The translations under genes were made by a program, and so were the position numbers. A DNA stretch of 64,000 bases from JBMDXB01 sp048594975 (GTDB taxonomy: Bacteria > Acidobacteriota > Vicinamibacteria > Vicinamibacterales > 2-12-FULL-66-21). The stretch covers positions 101,780 to 165,779 of the forward strand of contig JBMDXQ010000104.1 in the NCBI GenBank assembly GCA_048594975.1, given 5' to 3'. Positions 32,520 to 42,321 of the stretch are shown here, piece after piece (position 1 is the stretch's first letter; every line of letters begins with the position of its first letter). The notes under the pieces were generated by a model. The model did no database searches. It saw only the letters and a list, made by a program, of their open reading frames with translations, and was not told where the DNA came from.

Positions 32520-33499
32520 TCCTGGCGCGCGGCGTTGCCGTCGACGAACGCCGATCCCTCCTCTCCCATCCGGCGGAACTTCTCGTAACGCGCGTCGAGG
32601 CGCGCGGCGATGCTCGGCGCGGCGGCGTCGGGGAGCGCCTGGTCGATCGCCTGGTCGACCAGCGCCGTGGCGGCATCGAGGTCGTTGTGCGCGCCGCCCG
32701 CCGGCTCCGGAATGATGGTGTCAATCAGGCCGAGGGCGAGCAGGTCCGGGGCGGTGAGCTTCAGCGCTTCCGCCGCCTCGACCTTGCGGTTGGCGTCGCG
32801 CCAGAGGATCGCCGCGCAGCCTTCCGGCGGGATCACGCTGTACACGGCGAACTCCTGCATGAGCACCCGGTCCCCGATGGCGATGCCGAGCGCGCCGCCG
32901 CTCCCTCCCTCCCCGCAGACGACGACGATAATCGGGACCTCGAGCATCATCATCTCGCGGAGGTTGTAGGCGATGGCCTCGGCCACGCCGCGCTCCTCCG
33001 ACTCGACCCCGGGGTAGGCCGCCGGCGTGTCGATGAACACGATGATCGGCCGGCTGAACTTGTGCGCGAGCTGCATCACCCGCAGCGCCTTGCGGTAGCC
33101 TTCCGGACGGGCGTAGCCGAAATTCCGGTAGATCTTCTGCTTGGTGTCGCGGCCCTTCTGGTGGCCGACGACGCCGACCGGCTGCCCCTTGTAGTCGGCG
33201 AACCCGCAGACGATGGCGGTGTCGTCGGCGAAGCGGCGGTCGCCGTGCAGCTCGTCCCAGCCGGTGAACAGGCGCTCGACGTAGTCGAGCGTGTTCGGCC
33301 GGTTAGGGTGGCGCGCCACCAGCACGCGCTGCCAGGGCGTGAGGTTCGCGTAGATCTCCGCCCGGATTTCCTCGGCGCGCTGCCGCAGGCTCTCGATCGA
33401 TCGTTCCCGCTCCGGCGTGCGAGGCAGCATGCCCAGCGCCTCGATTTCCTTCAGCAGGACGCCGATCGGTTCCTCGAACTCGAGCAGGTCAGGTGGCAT
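32516..33499 (-). CDS. accA: Acetyl-CoA carboxylase carboxyltransferase subunit alpha
   Basis: Transfers the carboxyl from biotin to acetyl-CoA as an AccA2D2 complex in fatty-acid synthesis. The 327 residues show LLEFEEPIGVLLKEIEAL, the crotonase-fold core (TAIVCGFADYKGQPVGVVGHQKGRD, FIDTPAAYPGVESEERG) and the oxyanion region EGGSGGALGIAIGDRV. ATG at 33499 begins the conserved N-terminus; a longer frame is open upstream. It is preceded by dnaE with a 13-bp gap. Confidence 0.95.
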   Translation of the reverse strand: MPPDLLEFEEPIGVLLKEIEALGMLPRTPERERSIESLRQRAEEIRAEIYANLTPWQRVLVARHPNRPNTLDYVERLFTGWDELHGDRRFADDTAIVCGFADYKGQPVGVVGHQKGRDTKQKIYRNFGYARPEGYRKALRVMQLAHKFSRPIIVFIDTPAAYPGVESEERGVAEAIAYNLREMMMLEVPIIVVVCGEGGSGGALGIAIGDRVLMQEFAVYSVIPPEGCAAILWRDANRKVEAAEALKLTAPDLLALGLIDTIIPEPAGGAHNDLDAATALVDQAIDQALPDAAAPSIAARLDARYEKFRRMGEEGSAFVDGNAARQE

Positions 33500-33512
33500 G
33501 GGTGACACGCTT

Positions 33513-36500
33513 TCATCGAAGCTCCACAGATCCTGCGCCACACAGCTGCTCCACTTCCGTGACCAGGCGTTCGGAGGGCCGGACGCGCTGTGCGACGTCG
33601 GCGCGCACGCGCAGCGCGCGCTGCCCCTGCACGTCCAGCTCCAACGACACCTTCCGGTCGCCGCGATGGCGCGCGAGCAGCTCCGCCAGCGCCTGCATGG
33701 TGCGGCGCGCCTGCGAGCGGCCGGACAGGTGGATGACCACCTCTCGGGTGGTGCGCTCGGTCAGGGCGGCGATCGGCAGCAGCTCCGTCGCCACGATCCG
33801 CGCGGACTCGTCGTCCTTCTCGAACTTGCCGCGGACGAGCAGCATCGCGTCAGCCTCGATCAGCGACGCGTGCTTGCCGAACGTCTCCGGGAACACCACC
33901 ACCTCGACGCTCCCGGCCACGTCGTCCAGCATGAACACCGCCATGCGGTCGCCCTTGCGCGTCTTCAACGGCCGGAGCCCGGAAACGATGCCGCCGGTCC
34001 AGACGTCCCCTTCGGGGGCGGTCAGTTCGGCGATGCGCTGTGCGCCGAACGCCTTCAATTCGTGCGCGAAGCGCTCGAGCGGGTGGCCGCTCATGTAGAA
34101 GCCCAGCGCTTCCTTCTCGCCGGCCAGTTGCTGCGCCTCGGTCCACGGAGGCGCCTCGGGGAGCGAAACCGGGTGGCCGCCGGCGGCATCGGTCTCGGCG
34201 CCGCCGAACAGCTGCGACTGGCCCTTGTCGCGATCGCGCTGGAGGCGCGCGCCGTGCTCGAGCGCCTTGTCGCCGGCCGCGAACAGCCGAGCCCGGCGCG
34301 CCGCAACGCTCCCGCCGCCGGCCGCAAACGAATCCAGCGCGCCCGCCTTGACCAGGCTCTCGAGGACCCGCTTGTTGACCAGACGGAGGTCGGCGTGCTC
34401 GCACAGCGTATGCAACGCGTCGAGGCGCCCCCAGTCGCGGCGCACCTGGAGTATCGATTGCACGGCGCCTTCGCCGACGTTCCTGACTGCGCAGAGACCG
34501 AACCGCACCGCGCCGTCGACAACGGTGAACCGCAGCTCGCTGTCGTTGACGTCCGGCGGCAGGATGCAGAGGCCGAGGTCGCGGCACTCCCCCAGGTACG
34601 TCGCGAGCTTGTCGGTATTGGCTGCCTCGATGGTGAGGAGCGCCGCCATGAAGTGCGCCGGGTAGTTCGCCTTCAGGTACGCGGTCTGGTAGGCGATCCA
34701 CGCGTAGGTCGTCGAGTGCGACTTGTTGAAGCCGTACCCGGCGAAGTACTCCATCAGGTCGAAGATCTTCGCGGCCTTCTTCTCGCTGATGCCGTTCCGC
34801 TTTGCGCCCTCCATGAACGCGGCGCGCTGCTTGGCCATGACGGCCGGGTCTTTCTTGCCCATCGCCTTGCGCAGCACGTCCGACTGCCCCATCGTGAAGC
34901 CGGCCAGGACCGCAGCGATGCGCATGACCTGTTCCTGGTAGGCGATGACCCCGTAGGTGTCGGCCAGGATGGGCTGCAGCTGCGGCAGCTCGTAGGCGAC
35001 CTCGGTCCTGCCCTGCTTGCGGGCGATGAAGTCGTCCACCATGCCGCTCTTGAGCGGTCCCGGGCGGTAGAGGGCGTTGAGCGCAATCAGGTCGTCGAGC
35101 CGCTCCGGCTTGGCCTTGCGCAGCAGCTCGCGCATGCCGGAGCTCTCGAACTGGAACACGCCGTAGGTGTGGCCCTCGCAGAACAGCCGGTAGGTCTTCT
35201 CGTCGTCGAGCGGGATGGCGTCGATGTCCAGATCGATGCCCTCGGTGCGCTTGATCTCGTCGAGGGCGTCGCGGATCAGCGTCAGCGTGCTGAGCCCGAG
35301 GAAGTCCATCTTCAGCAAACCGACGCGCTCGATCTCCTTCATCGCCCACTGCGTGACGATCTCGTCCTTCTGGCTCTTGTAGAGCGGGACGAACTCGGTG
35401 AGCGGCTGCGGCGCGATCACCACGCCGGCGGCGTGGACCGAGGCGTGGCGGGTCATGCCCTCGAGCCGCCGGGCGATTGCCAGCAGCTCCTTCACGCGCT
35501 CGTCCTTCTGCTCCATCTCCTTGAGCGCCGGGCTCTCTTCGAGCGCCTTGGCCAGCGTCATGTCCAGCGCCGGCGGGACGGCCTTGGCGACGCGGTCGGC
35601 GTCGGCGTAGGGGAAGTCCATCACGCGCGCGACGTCGCGCACGACCGCCCGCGCCTTCATCGTCCCGAAGGTGATGATCTGAGCGACGTTCTCGCGGCCG
35701 TACCGGTGGGTGACGTACTCGATGACCTCGCCGCGGCGCCGCTCGCAGAAGTCGATGTCGATGTCGGGCAGCGAGACGCGCTCGGGGTTGAGGAACCGCT
35801 CGAAGATGAGGTCGTACTCGATTGGATCGACGTCGGTGATACGCAGGCAGTAGGCGACGAGGCTGCCGGCAGCCGAGCCGCGGCCGGGGCCGACCGGGAT
35901 GTGGCGCTCGCGTGCGTAGCGGATGAAGTCCCAGACGATCAGGAAGTACCCCGGGTACTTCATCCGCTTGATCATCTCGATCTCGTAGTCGAGCCGCCGC
36001 GCGTACTCGTCGATCGTGTGCGTGAGGAGTCCCCGTGCCGCCAGGTCCCTGAGCCGCGGCAGCCGCAGCTGAAAGCCTTCCCGCACCACGTGCTCGAAGT
36101 AGTCGTCCAGCGTGAAGCCAGCGGGGACCTCGAAATTCGGCAGGTGGTTGACCGTTCCCGACAGGTCGACGGCGCAGCGCTCCGCGATGCGGACGGTGTT
36201 GGCGAGCGCCTCCGGGACCTCGGCGAAGATCGCCGCCATCTCCTCCGGCGTCTTCAGGTAGAACTGGTCGCCGTGGTAGCGCAGGCGCTCGGCGTCGGTG
36301 ACGGTCTTGCCGGTCCCGATGCAGAGCAGGATGTCGTGCGGCCTGTGGTCGGAGTTCTGCAGGTAGTGGACGTCGTTCGTGCAGACGAGCGGCAGCCCCA
36401 GGTCGCGGGCGATGGGCAGCAGACCGGCGTTGACCGCCTTCTGCTCCTCGATGCCCTGATACTGCATCTCGAGGAAGAAGTTGCCGGGGCCGAGGATGTC

Positions 36501-36989
36501 GCGGTACGTCGCGGCGGCGTGCACCGCCTTCTGCACCTGCTCGGTGCGGATGCCGGTGGCGACCTCGCCCTTGAGGCAGCTGCTCAGGCCGATGAGCCCC
36601 CTCGCGTGCGGCGCGAGCAGGTCCTTGTCGATGCGCGGTTTGTAATAGAAACCCTCCGTGTAGCCGGCCGAGACGAGTTTGATCAGGTTGTGATAGCCCT
36701 CGAGCGTCTCGGCGAGGAGCACCAGGTGGTTGGCGGTCTCCCCCGGCGTGCCGCTCCGGGTCCGCCGATCGCCGGGCGCGACGTACACCTCGCACCCCAG
36801 GATGGGGTTGATGCCCCGTTTTCGCGCCTGGTCGTGAAAGAGGATGGCCGAGAACATGTTGCCGTGCTCGGTGATGGCGAGCGCCGGCATCTGCAGCTGC
36901 ACCGCGCGATCCATGAGCTCGTCGATCCGGCACGCGCCGTCGAGGAGGGAGTACTCCGAATGGAGGTGCAGATGAACGAAATCAGCCAT
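33513..36989 (-). CDS. dnaE: DNA polymerase III subunit alpha
   Basis: Replicative polymerase catalytic subunit. The 1,158 residues show the PHP domain (FVHLHLHSEYSLLDG at the N-terminus), the palm catalytic acids in PDIDIDFCERRRGEVIEYV (about 405), the finger region, a helix-hairpin-helix (GYGFNKSHSTTYAWIAYQTAYLK) and a C-terminal OB fold (GIVSGLRPLKTRKGDRM). I chose ATG at 36989 because the longer frame upstream only reads through a repeat array. That array abuts the start and no Shine-Dalgarno sequence is visible. Confidence 0.96.
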   Translation of the reverse strand: MADFVHLHLHSEYSLLDGACRIDELMDRAVQLQMPALAITEHGNMFSAILFHDQARKRGINPILGCEVYVAPGDRRTRSGTPGETANHLVLLAETLEGYHNLIKLVSAGYTEGFYYKPRIDKDLLAPHARGLIGLSSCLKGEVATGIRTEQVQKAVHAAATYRDILGPGNFFLEMQYQGIEEQKAVNAGLLPIARDLGLPLVCTNDVHYLQNSDHRPHDILLCIGTGKTVTDAERLRYHGDQFYLKTPEEMAAIFAEVPEALANTVRIAERCAVDLSGTVNHLPNFEVPAGFTLDDYFEHVVREGFQLRLPRLRDLAARGLLTHTIDEYARRLDYEIEMIKRMKYPGYFLIVWDFIRYARERHIPVGPGRGSAAGSLVAYCLRITDVDPIEYDLIFERFLNPERVSLPDIDIDFCERRRGEVIEYVTHRYGRENVAQIITFGTMKARAVVRDVARVMDFPYADADRVAKAVPPALDMTLAKALEESPALKEMEQKDERVKELLAIARRLEGMTRHASVHAAGVVIAPQPLTEFVPLYKSQKDEIVTQWAMKEIERVGLLKMDFLGLSTLTLIRDALDEIKRTEGIDLDIDAIPLDDEKTYRLFCEGHTYGVFQFESSGMRELLRKAKPERLDDLIALNALYRPGPLKSGMVDDFIARKQGRTEVAYELPQLQPILADTYGVIAYQEQVMRIAAVLAGFTMGQSDVLRKAMGKKDPAVMAKQRAAFMEGAKRNGISEKKAAKIFDLMEYFAGYGFNKSHSTTYAWIAYQTAYLKANYPAHFMAALLTIEAANTDKLATYLGECRDLGLCILPPDVNDSELRFTVVDGAVRFGLCAVRNVGEGAVQSILQVRRDWGRLDALHTLCEHADLRLVNKRVLESLVKAGALDSFAAGGGSVAARRARLFAAGDKALEHGARLQRDRDKGQSQLFGGAETDAAGGHPVSLPEAPPWTEAQQLAGEKEALGFYMSGHPLERFAHELKAFGAQRIAELTAPEGDVWTGGIVSGLRPLKTRKGDRMAVFMLDDVAGSVEVVVFPETFGKHASLIEADAMLLVRGKFEKDDESARIVATELLPIAALTERTTREVVIHLSGRSQARRTMQALAELLARHRGDRKVSLELDVQGQRALRVRADVAQRVRPSERLVTEVEQLCGAGSVELR

Positions 36990-36990
36990 G

Positions 36991-37119
36991 GTGGATTGCT
37001 GATTGTGGATTGTGGATTGAATTGCTGATTGTTGATGGTGGATTGCCCGACGGAGCGGCGATCGCGGAGCGCACCAATCCACAGCCCGCAATCCTCGATT
37101 CAATCCCCAATCCGCAATG
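36991..37119. repeat. Inverted GTGGATTG/CAATCCAC element between guaA and dnaE
   Basis: The left arm has about eight imperfect GATTGTG/GATTGCT units and the right arm CAATCCC/CAATCC units. 37007-37022 pairs with 37098-37113 at 15 of 16 positions, and GTGGATTG at 36991-36998 pairs with 37075-37082. It ends one base from the dnaE ATG and begins just after the guaA terminal codon region; both genes are on the minus strand. Confidence 0.82.
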
Positions 37120-37122
37120 CTC

Positions 37123-38658
37123 TTATTCCCACTCTATCGTCGAGGGTGGCTTCGAGCTGATGTCGAAGACCACGCGATTGATCCCCACGACCTCGTTGAC
37201 GATGCGCGAGGAGATGGTCGCGAGCAAATCGTGCGGCAGGCGGGCCCAGTCGGCGGTCATCCCGTCCTTGCTCTCCACGGCGCGAATCGCGACCGTGTAC
37301 TCGTAGGTGCGCGCATCGCCCATGACGCCGACACTCTGCACCGGCAGCAGCACCGCGAACGACTGCCACAGACGCCGGTACCACCCCGCGCGCTTGACCT
37401 CCTCGGCGACGATGTGGTCCGCGCGGCGCACGAGGTGCAGCCGTGACGCCGTGACTTCGCCGAGGATCCGCACCGCGAGGCCGGGGCCGGGAAACGGCTG
37501 ACGCCACACGAACTCGTCGTCGAGCCCGAGCTCCTTGCCCACCAGCCGCACCTCGTCCTTGAACAGCAGCCGCAGCGGCTCCACCAGCGTGAAGGGCATG
37601 TGCTCCGGCAGCCCGCCGACGGTGTGGGGGCTCTTGATCACGTGCGACGGGCCGACCACCGACACGCTTTCGATCACGTCCGGGTAGAGCGTGCCCTGCG
37701 CCAGGAAATCGAACGATCCGAGCCGCGCCGCTTCGGCCGCGAAGACCTCGATGAAGGTCCCGCCGATGACCTTGCGCTTCTGTTCCGGGTCGGTGACCCC
37801 GACGAGCCGTTCGAGGAACACCGACGCGGCGTCCACGAAGACCAGCGGCAGGTGCAGCCGTTCGAACCGCCGGCGGACCTGGTCGGCCTCGTCCTGCCGC
37901 ATCACGCCGTTGTCGACGAAGATGCAGGTCAGGTGATCCCCGATCGCGCGGTGGACGAGCATCGCTGCCACCGTCGAATCGACACCGCCGCTCAGCCCGC
38001 AGACGGCGTGCCCCGGTCCGACCTGCGCGCGGATCTTCGCGGTCGCCTCCTGGACGAACGAGGCCATCGTCCAGTCGCCGGTACAGCCGCACACCCCGTA
38101 GGCGAAGTTGCGCAGGATGTCGATGCCGTGGTCGGTGTGCGCGACCTCGGGATGGAACAGCAGCGCGTACATGCGCCGCTCCTCCGAGGCCATCGCCGCC
38201 ACCGGTGCGTTGGCGCTCGTCGCGGTGATGCGAAACCCGGCGGGAGGCGCCTTGACGAAATCGCCGTGGCTGGCCCAGACGCGCAGGTCCGAAGGCACGC
38301 CGCCGAACAGTGGCGCGCGCTCCTCGACGCGAATCGTCGCGAGACCGAACTCGCGGTGCGGCGCCGGCGCGACCTCGCCGCCGAGCGCATCGGTCATCAG
38401 CTGCATGCCGTAGCAGATGCCGAGCAGCGGCACCGTCGTCCGATAGACCGACGGGTCGCATCGCGGCGCACCCGGTTCGGACACGCTCTTCGGCCCGCCC
38501 GACAGGATGATGCCGACCGGCGCGCGCTTCTCGATCTCCTCCCAGGGCGTGTCGAACGGCAGGATCTCCGAGTAGACCGACAGCTCCCGTAGCCGGCGCG
38601 CAATCAGCTGGGTGAACTGCGAGCCGAAATCCAGCACAGCGATGGTCTGATGAGTCAC
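37123..38658 (-). CDS. guaA: GMP synthase (glutamine-hydrolysing)
   Basis: Aminates XMP to GMP. The 511-residue protein has a class I glutamine amidotransferase domain (nucleophile Cys in LLGICYGMQLM, LLFHPEVAHTD) and an ATP-pyrophosphatase domain (GLSGGVDSTVAAMLVH), ending in the conserved SSKPPSTIEWE. The start is GTG at 38658. A TATAAT box lies about 50 bp upstream on the minus strand. dnaE lies downstream on the same strand across a repeat element. Confidence 0.96.
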   Translation of the reverse strand: MTHQTIAVLDFGSQFTQLIARRLRELSVYSEILPFDTPWEEIEKRAPVGIILSGGPKSVSEPGAPRCDPSVYRTTVPLLGICYGMQLMTDALGGEVAPAPHREFGLATIRVEERAPLFGGVPSDLRVWASHGDFVKAPPAGFRITATSANAPVAAMASEERRMYALLFHPEVAHTDHGIDILRNFAYGVCGCTGDWTMASFVQEATAKIRAQVGPGHAVCGLSGGVDSTVAAMLVHRAIGDHLTCIFVDNGVMRQDEADQVRRRFERLHLPLVFVDAASVFLERLVGVTDPEQKRKVIGGTFIEVFAAEAARLGSFDFLAQGTLYPDVIESVSVVGPSHVIKSPHTVGGLPEHMPFTLVEPLRLLFKDEVRLVGKELGLDDEFVWRQPFPGPGLAVRILGEVTASRLHLVRRADHIVAEEVKRAGWYRRLWQSFAVLLPVQSVGVMGDARTYEYTVAIRAVESKDGMTADWARLPHDLLATISSRIVNEVVGINRVVFDISSKPPSTIEWE

Positions 38659-38708
38659 GAAACCCGTGGTGTCGGCGCCGGAGAGATCGAGGGGCGCTCG
38701 AGGGCTTT

Positions 38709-38714
38709 ATTATA
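38709..38714 (-). promoter_or_regulatory. Perfect -10 box (TATAAT) for guaA
   Basis: A consensus TATAAT on the minus strand in the short gap between guaA and the divergent PQQ gene; I could not identify a good -35 box. Transcription would start about 45 nt before the guaA GTG. Confidence 0.4.
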
Positions 38715-38718
38715 GAGT

Positions 38719-40041
38719 GTGGCCGCGGTGAGCACCACAACATCTTGTAGGTTCTTCGCCCAAGCGGTCGCGATCTCGCTGCTCGTCGGAGCGCCCGCAG
38801 CGGCCTCCGTGCGACCGCAATCGCAGGTGGCGCCGGTCCCGCCACTGCCGCCCGAGCAATCGCAGCCCGTTCCGCAACTGCCGCCGGAGCAGCCCAAACC
38901 CGTGACGGCGGCGCCCCAGTCGCCGATGGCGAAGCCGGCAGACGCGACGGCGCAGCCGCGGCGCAACGATCCGGTCGGCGAGCCGCTTCCCATCGCGCAG
39001 CGCTGGTCGAAGTCGATACCGGCCTCCACGACGCTGCCACCGGTCATGCATGGCCGCCAGGTCTTCGCGTTCGTGCCGCCGGGCGCAGTGGCGTCGTTCG
39101 GTCTCGACGATGGCGCGGAGCTGTGGCGGGTCGATCTCCAGCCGGATCATCCCTTCGCGGTGTACGACGGCAAGCTGTTCGTCGCCGCCGGCGAAGCGTT
39201 CCATGCGCTCGATGCGAGGACCGGCCAGGTTGCGTGGCGTCAGCCCACGGGGACGCTGACTGCGCCGCCGCTCGTCCACGGCGGCTGGGTCATCGTGGCG
39301 TCCGGCAACGAGGTCGTGGCGAGCCGCGCGGCCGACGGCGCAGTGGTATGGCGCCGACCTCACGGCGCGCCGCGCCACGCTCCGACGATCGAGGGGGATC
39401 AGCTCTTTCTGCCGCTCGCTGATGCCCGGGTGCTCGCCGTCACGCTGACCACCGGTGAGGTGCAGTGGGAGCGCAAGCTGGGAGACCAGCCGTCCGAGAT
39501 CGCCGCGCTCGGCGATCGCATCTACGTCGGCTCGGCCGACAAGTACTTCTACTGCCTCGACGCGGAGGACGGCGATCGCGAGTGGCGGCACAGAATTGGC
39601 GCGGTGGTCATCGGTCGTCCGGCGATCGATGCCAGGCGTGTCTACGTCGCGACCACCGACAACCTGCTGCGCGCCTTCGATCGGGTGGACGGCGCGCTGA
39701 AGTGGCAGGCGCCGCTGCCGTTTCGACCCTACTCGGGTCCGGTGCTGCTCGGCACCGTCGTCCTGGCGCCAGGCTACGTCGCCGAGCTGCAGACGCTCGA
39801 TGCCGCCACCGGCAAGCCCGGGGCCGGGTTAGCTCTGGGTGCACCGCTGGCCGGTCCGCTCGCCGTCCAGGCGTCCGACCGCGGCCCGCTGGCGGCGGCA
39901 ATCACGGGCGGCGTTGCCGGCGACTGGAGGCTCTCGATCTGGGAGCCGGCGACGTCGATCCCGACCGCGCCGCTCACCGTGTTGCCCGGGACACCGGTTC
40001 CGCTCCCGGCGGCTCCGTCGGCTGCCGCCGCCGTTCGCTGA
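38719..40041 (+). CDS. PQQ-like beta-propeller repeat protein, exported
   Basis: A 440-residue protein with a signal peptide (about 1-33), a Pro/Gln-rich linker (about 34-80) and a propeller of PQQ-type repeats (DDGAELWRVDLQ, RTGQVAWRQPTG, ADGAVVWRRPHG, TGEVQWERKLG, EDGDREWRHRIG, VDGALKWQAPLP). The fold resembles BamB of the outer-membrane assembly complex, but no PQQ-enzyme active site is evident and the role is unassigned. The GTG at 38719 or a second GTG at 38728 could be the start. The 3' end overlaps the convergent aminotransferase gene by 68 bp. Confidence 0.8.
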   Translation: MAAVSTTTSCRFFAQAVAISLLVGAPAAASVRPQSQVAPVPPLPPEQSQPVPQLPPEQPKPVTAAPQSPMAKPADATAQPRRNDPVGEPLPIAQRWSKSIPASTTLPPVMHGRQVFAFVPPGAVASFGLDDGAELWRVDLQPDHPFAVYDGKLFVAAGEAFHALDARTGQVAWRQPTGTLTAPPLVHGGWVIVASGNEVVASRAADGAVVWRRPHGAPRHAPTIEGDQLFLPLADARVLAVTLTTGEVQWERKLGDQPSEIAALGDRIYVGSADKYFYCLDAEDGDREWRHRIGAVVIGRPAIDARRVYVATTDNLLRAFDRVDGALKWQAPLPFRPYSGPVLLGTVVLAPGYVAELQTLDAATGKPGAGLALGAPLAGPLAVQASDRGPLAAAITGGVAGDWRLSIWEPATSIPTAPLTVLPGTPVPLPAAPSAAAAVR

Positions 40042-41254
40042 GCTCCTCCCCCACTGCCGCGGCGAGCCGCCGCACGCCCTCGCGGATGCGGTCGGCCGAC
40101 GGCGCCGAGAACGACAGCCGGAGCGCCTGCTGGCCGGAGCCGTCGACGAAGAAGGCCTCGCCTGCCACGTAGATGACGCCGTGACGCACCGCGCGCGGGA
40201 TCATGGTGTCGGCATTGACCTCTCCGGGCAGCGTCGCCCACAGGAAGAACCCGCCGCGGGGATCCGGCCAGGTCACGTCGTTGCCGAACCCGGCGCGCAG
40301 CGACTCGACCATCACGTCGCGCTTGTGCTGGTAGTGGGCGCGCAGCAGCGGCAACTGACGCGCCAGGATCCCGCGCCGGCAGGCCTCGAACACGATGCGC
40401 TGATCGAGTCCGGAGGTACAGAGATCGGCCGCTTGCTTGGCGATTTCCAGCTTGCCGGCGAGCGGCGGCGGCGCGTCGATCCAGGCGACGCGGAACCCGG
40501 GCGCGAGCGTCTTCGAGAAGCTGCTGAGATAAACGACGCGGCCGTCGCTGTCGTCGGCGCGGATGGATCTCACGTCGGATTCGGATGCCGAGTCGCTGAA
40601 GTACAGGTCGCGGTACGGGTCGTCCTCGAGGACCAGCAGGTCGCGCCGCGCCGCCCACTCGAGCAAGTGGCGGCGCTTCTCCAGCTCCAGCAGCAACCCG
40701 GTCGGGTTCTGGAAGTTCGGCACGACGTAGATCAGGCGAAGGCGGCGGCCCTCACGCTGCAGTCGCGAGTACACGTCGTCGAGCGCGGCGAGATCGATGC
40801 CGTCGGCGTCCTGCGGAACACCGACCATCTGCGCCTGAACGTTGCGGAACGCGGTAATCGCCCCGGTATAGGTAGGCAGCTCGACGAGCACGGCGTCGCC
40901 TGGATCCAGCAACACGCGCGCGACCAGGTCGAGCCCCTGCTGCGATCCGGTCGTCACGAGCAGTCGATCGGCGGAGGTACTGACGCCGCGGTCGGCCATG
41001 ATACCGGTTATGGCCTCGAGCAGCGGGCGGTACCCTCGCGTCGGCCCGTACTGGAGCACGCTGCCGTCGCTGCCGGCCAGCAGTTCGCGGGCAATCTCCT
41101 GGAACTCGCCCCACGGGAAGGTCTCCACTGCGGGATAGCCGGGCGCGAACGAGATGATGTCGGCGCCCTGCGCGAGCACCGTGCCCATCCGCCGGATGGG
41201 AGACTCCTTCATGTGCCCGGCGGCGTGCGACAGGAAGCGGTCGTAGTCGATCAT
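39974..41254 (-). CDS. PLP-dependent aminotransferase (fold type I, 2-aminoadipate/GntR-MocR-like class)
   Basis: A 426-residue class I/II aminotransferase. It shows ISFAPGYPAVETFPW, YGPTRGYRPLLEAI, the PNFQNPTG substrate/cofactor motif and the Schiff-base lysine in YLSSFSKTLAPGFRVAW. Closest in style to LysN/2-aminoadipate and MocR-type aminotransferase domains; the substrate is not predictable. The C-terminal Arg/Glu/Pro-rich tail overlaps the PQQ gene in antisense. Its ATG overlaps the stop of the upstream membrane-protein gene (ATGA). Confidence 0.85.
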   Translation of the reverse strand: MIDYDRFLSHAAGHMKESPIRRMGTVLAQGADIISFAPGYPAVETFPWGEFQEIARELLAGSDGSVLQYGPTRGYRPLLEAITGIMADRGVSTSADRLLVTTGSQQGLDLVARVLLDPGDAVLVELPTYTGAITAFRNVQAQMVGVPQDADGIDLAALDDVYSRLQREGRRLRLIYVVPNFQNPTGLLLELEKRRHLLEWAARRDLLVLEDDPYRDLYFSDSASESDVRSIRADDSDGRVVYLSSFSKTLAPGFRVAWIDAPPPLAGKLEIAKQAADLCTSGLDQRIVFEACRRGILARQLPLLRAHYQHKRDVMVESLRAGFGNDVTWPDPRGGFFLWATLPGEVNADTMIPRAVRHGVIYVAGEAFFVDGSGQQALRLSFSAPSADRIREGVRRLAAAVGEELSERRRQPTEPPGAEPVSRATR

Positions 41255-42276
41255 GCGGGACGTCTTCCCTGGAAGTCCGCCGGGCTCGCCTCCCGGGCCG
41301 GCTCGGCCGGCTGGCCGCGCATGGCGATGCGGTAGTACGTCAGGTACGCGCCCAGCGCCGTGAGCGCCAGGTACTGGAACACGACGCCGCGCAGCAGCCA
41401 GGCGGCGATCTGGAGCGGCAGGACGGCCAGGCCGGCGAGCGGCACGAACGCGATCAGCCCGAGGCCGGCGGTCGCGAGGATCGACACCACGGTTGCGACG
41501 ATGACGAGCACCAGCACGACGCCGAAGATGCCGGCGACCTCGCGGAGGCTGCAGCGCAGGAACTCGATCACGCGCGCCACGCCGCCGCGGACGCTCGTGT
41601 CGTCGACGGCGATGGCCATCTGCGTGAGCAGGTAGAAGAGGTTGACCAGCGTGATCCAGACGATGAGCGCGCTCGAGGCGACAAACGCTGCAACGCCCCA
41701 GCCGAGCAGCACGCCCGAGTTGCCGACGAGTGAATACCCGCCGACGATGAACGCCAGGTAAACGATGGCGGTGATCGCGTACACCGCCAGCAGGCCTGCG
41801 CCGAGCGCGACATAGCGGCGCCAGAACCGCGCGCAGCCGTCGAGAAAGCGGTCGATGGCCGTGACGTTGGCACGCTGCAGCGCGGCGAGGCGGAGCGGCG
41901 GCCGCTCGATCGACCCGGCCACCGCTTCCGCCTCGGCGAGCAGCGTCACCGTGCCGCCCTTCACCACGAAGGTCAGCGCGGACGCGCCGACCAGGACAAT
42001 CAACGCCGAGGCGGCGAAGGCGGCGAGCGCCGCCGGGTTGGCGAGCAACAGCGCGAAGACCGTCGTCGCGATGTCGCCGGCGCTGCCCTGGAGCACCTCG
42101 TCGGCGTCGGCGCCGAGCACGAGCACGACGAGGAAGACGCCGCCCACGATCGGCACCGCGAGCAGCAGTTTCAGCGTTCCCTCGGCGACGAACTGCACGA
42201 GCACGAGCGGCCAGTTGGCGGCCGCGAGGAGCGCGCCGCGCTTGAGCGCGGTCTTCAGGGCGGGTGGCGACGCCAT
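41251..42276 (-). CDS. Polytopic inner-membrane protein of unknown function
   Basis: A 341-residue protein with about six to seven hydrophobic helices (for example LLLAVPIVGGVFLVVLVLG, FAASALIVLVGASALTFVV, LGAGLLAVYAITAIVYLAFIVG, IFGVVLVLVIVATVVSIL). No catalytic motif was recognised. ATG at 42276 is the first Met before the hydrophobic run; the frame stays open far upstream, but that part is antisense to the kinase gene. It overlaps the aminotransferase by 4 bp and is divergent from the kinase. Confidence 0.75.
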   Translation of the reverse strand: MASPPALKTALKRGALLAAANWPLVLVQFVAEGTLKLLLAVPIVGGVFLVVLVLGADADEVLQGSAGDIATTVFALLLANPAALAAFAASALIVLVGASALTFVVKGGTVTLLAEAEAVAGSIERPPLRLAALQRANVTAIDRFLDGCARFWRRYVALGAGLLAVYAITAIVYLAFIVGGYSLVGNSGVLLGWGVAAFVASSALIVWITLVNLFYLLTQMAIAVDDTSVRGGVARVIEFLRCSLREVAGIFGVVLVLVIVATVVSILATAGLGLIAFVPLAGLAVLPLQIAAWLLRGVVFQYLALTALGAYLTYYRIAMRGQPAEPAREASPADFQGRRPA

Positions 42277-42321
42277 CGATGCCGCCTTCCAGTTTACCCT
42301 TTGCGGTATCCTGCTGCTCGA

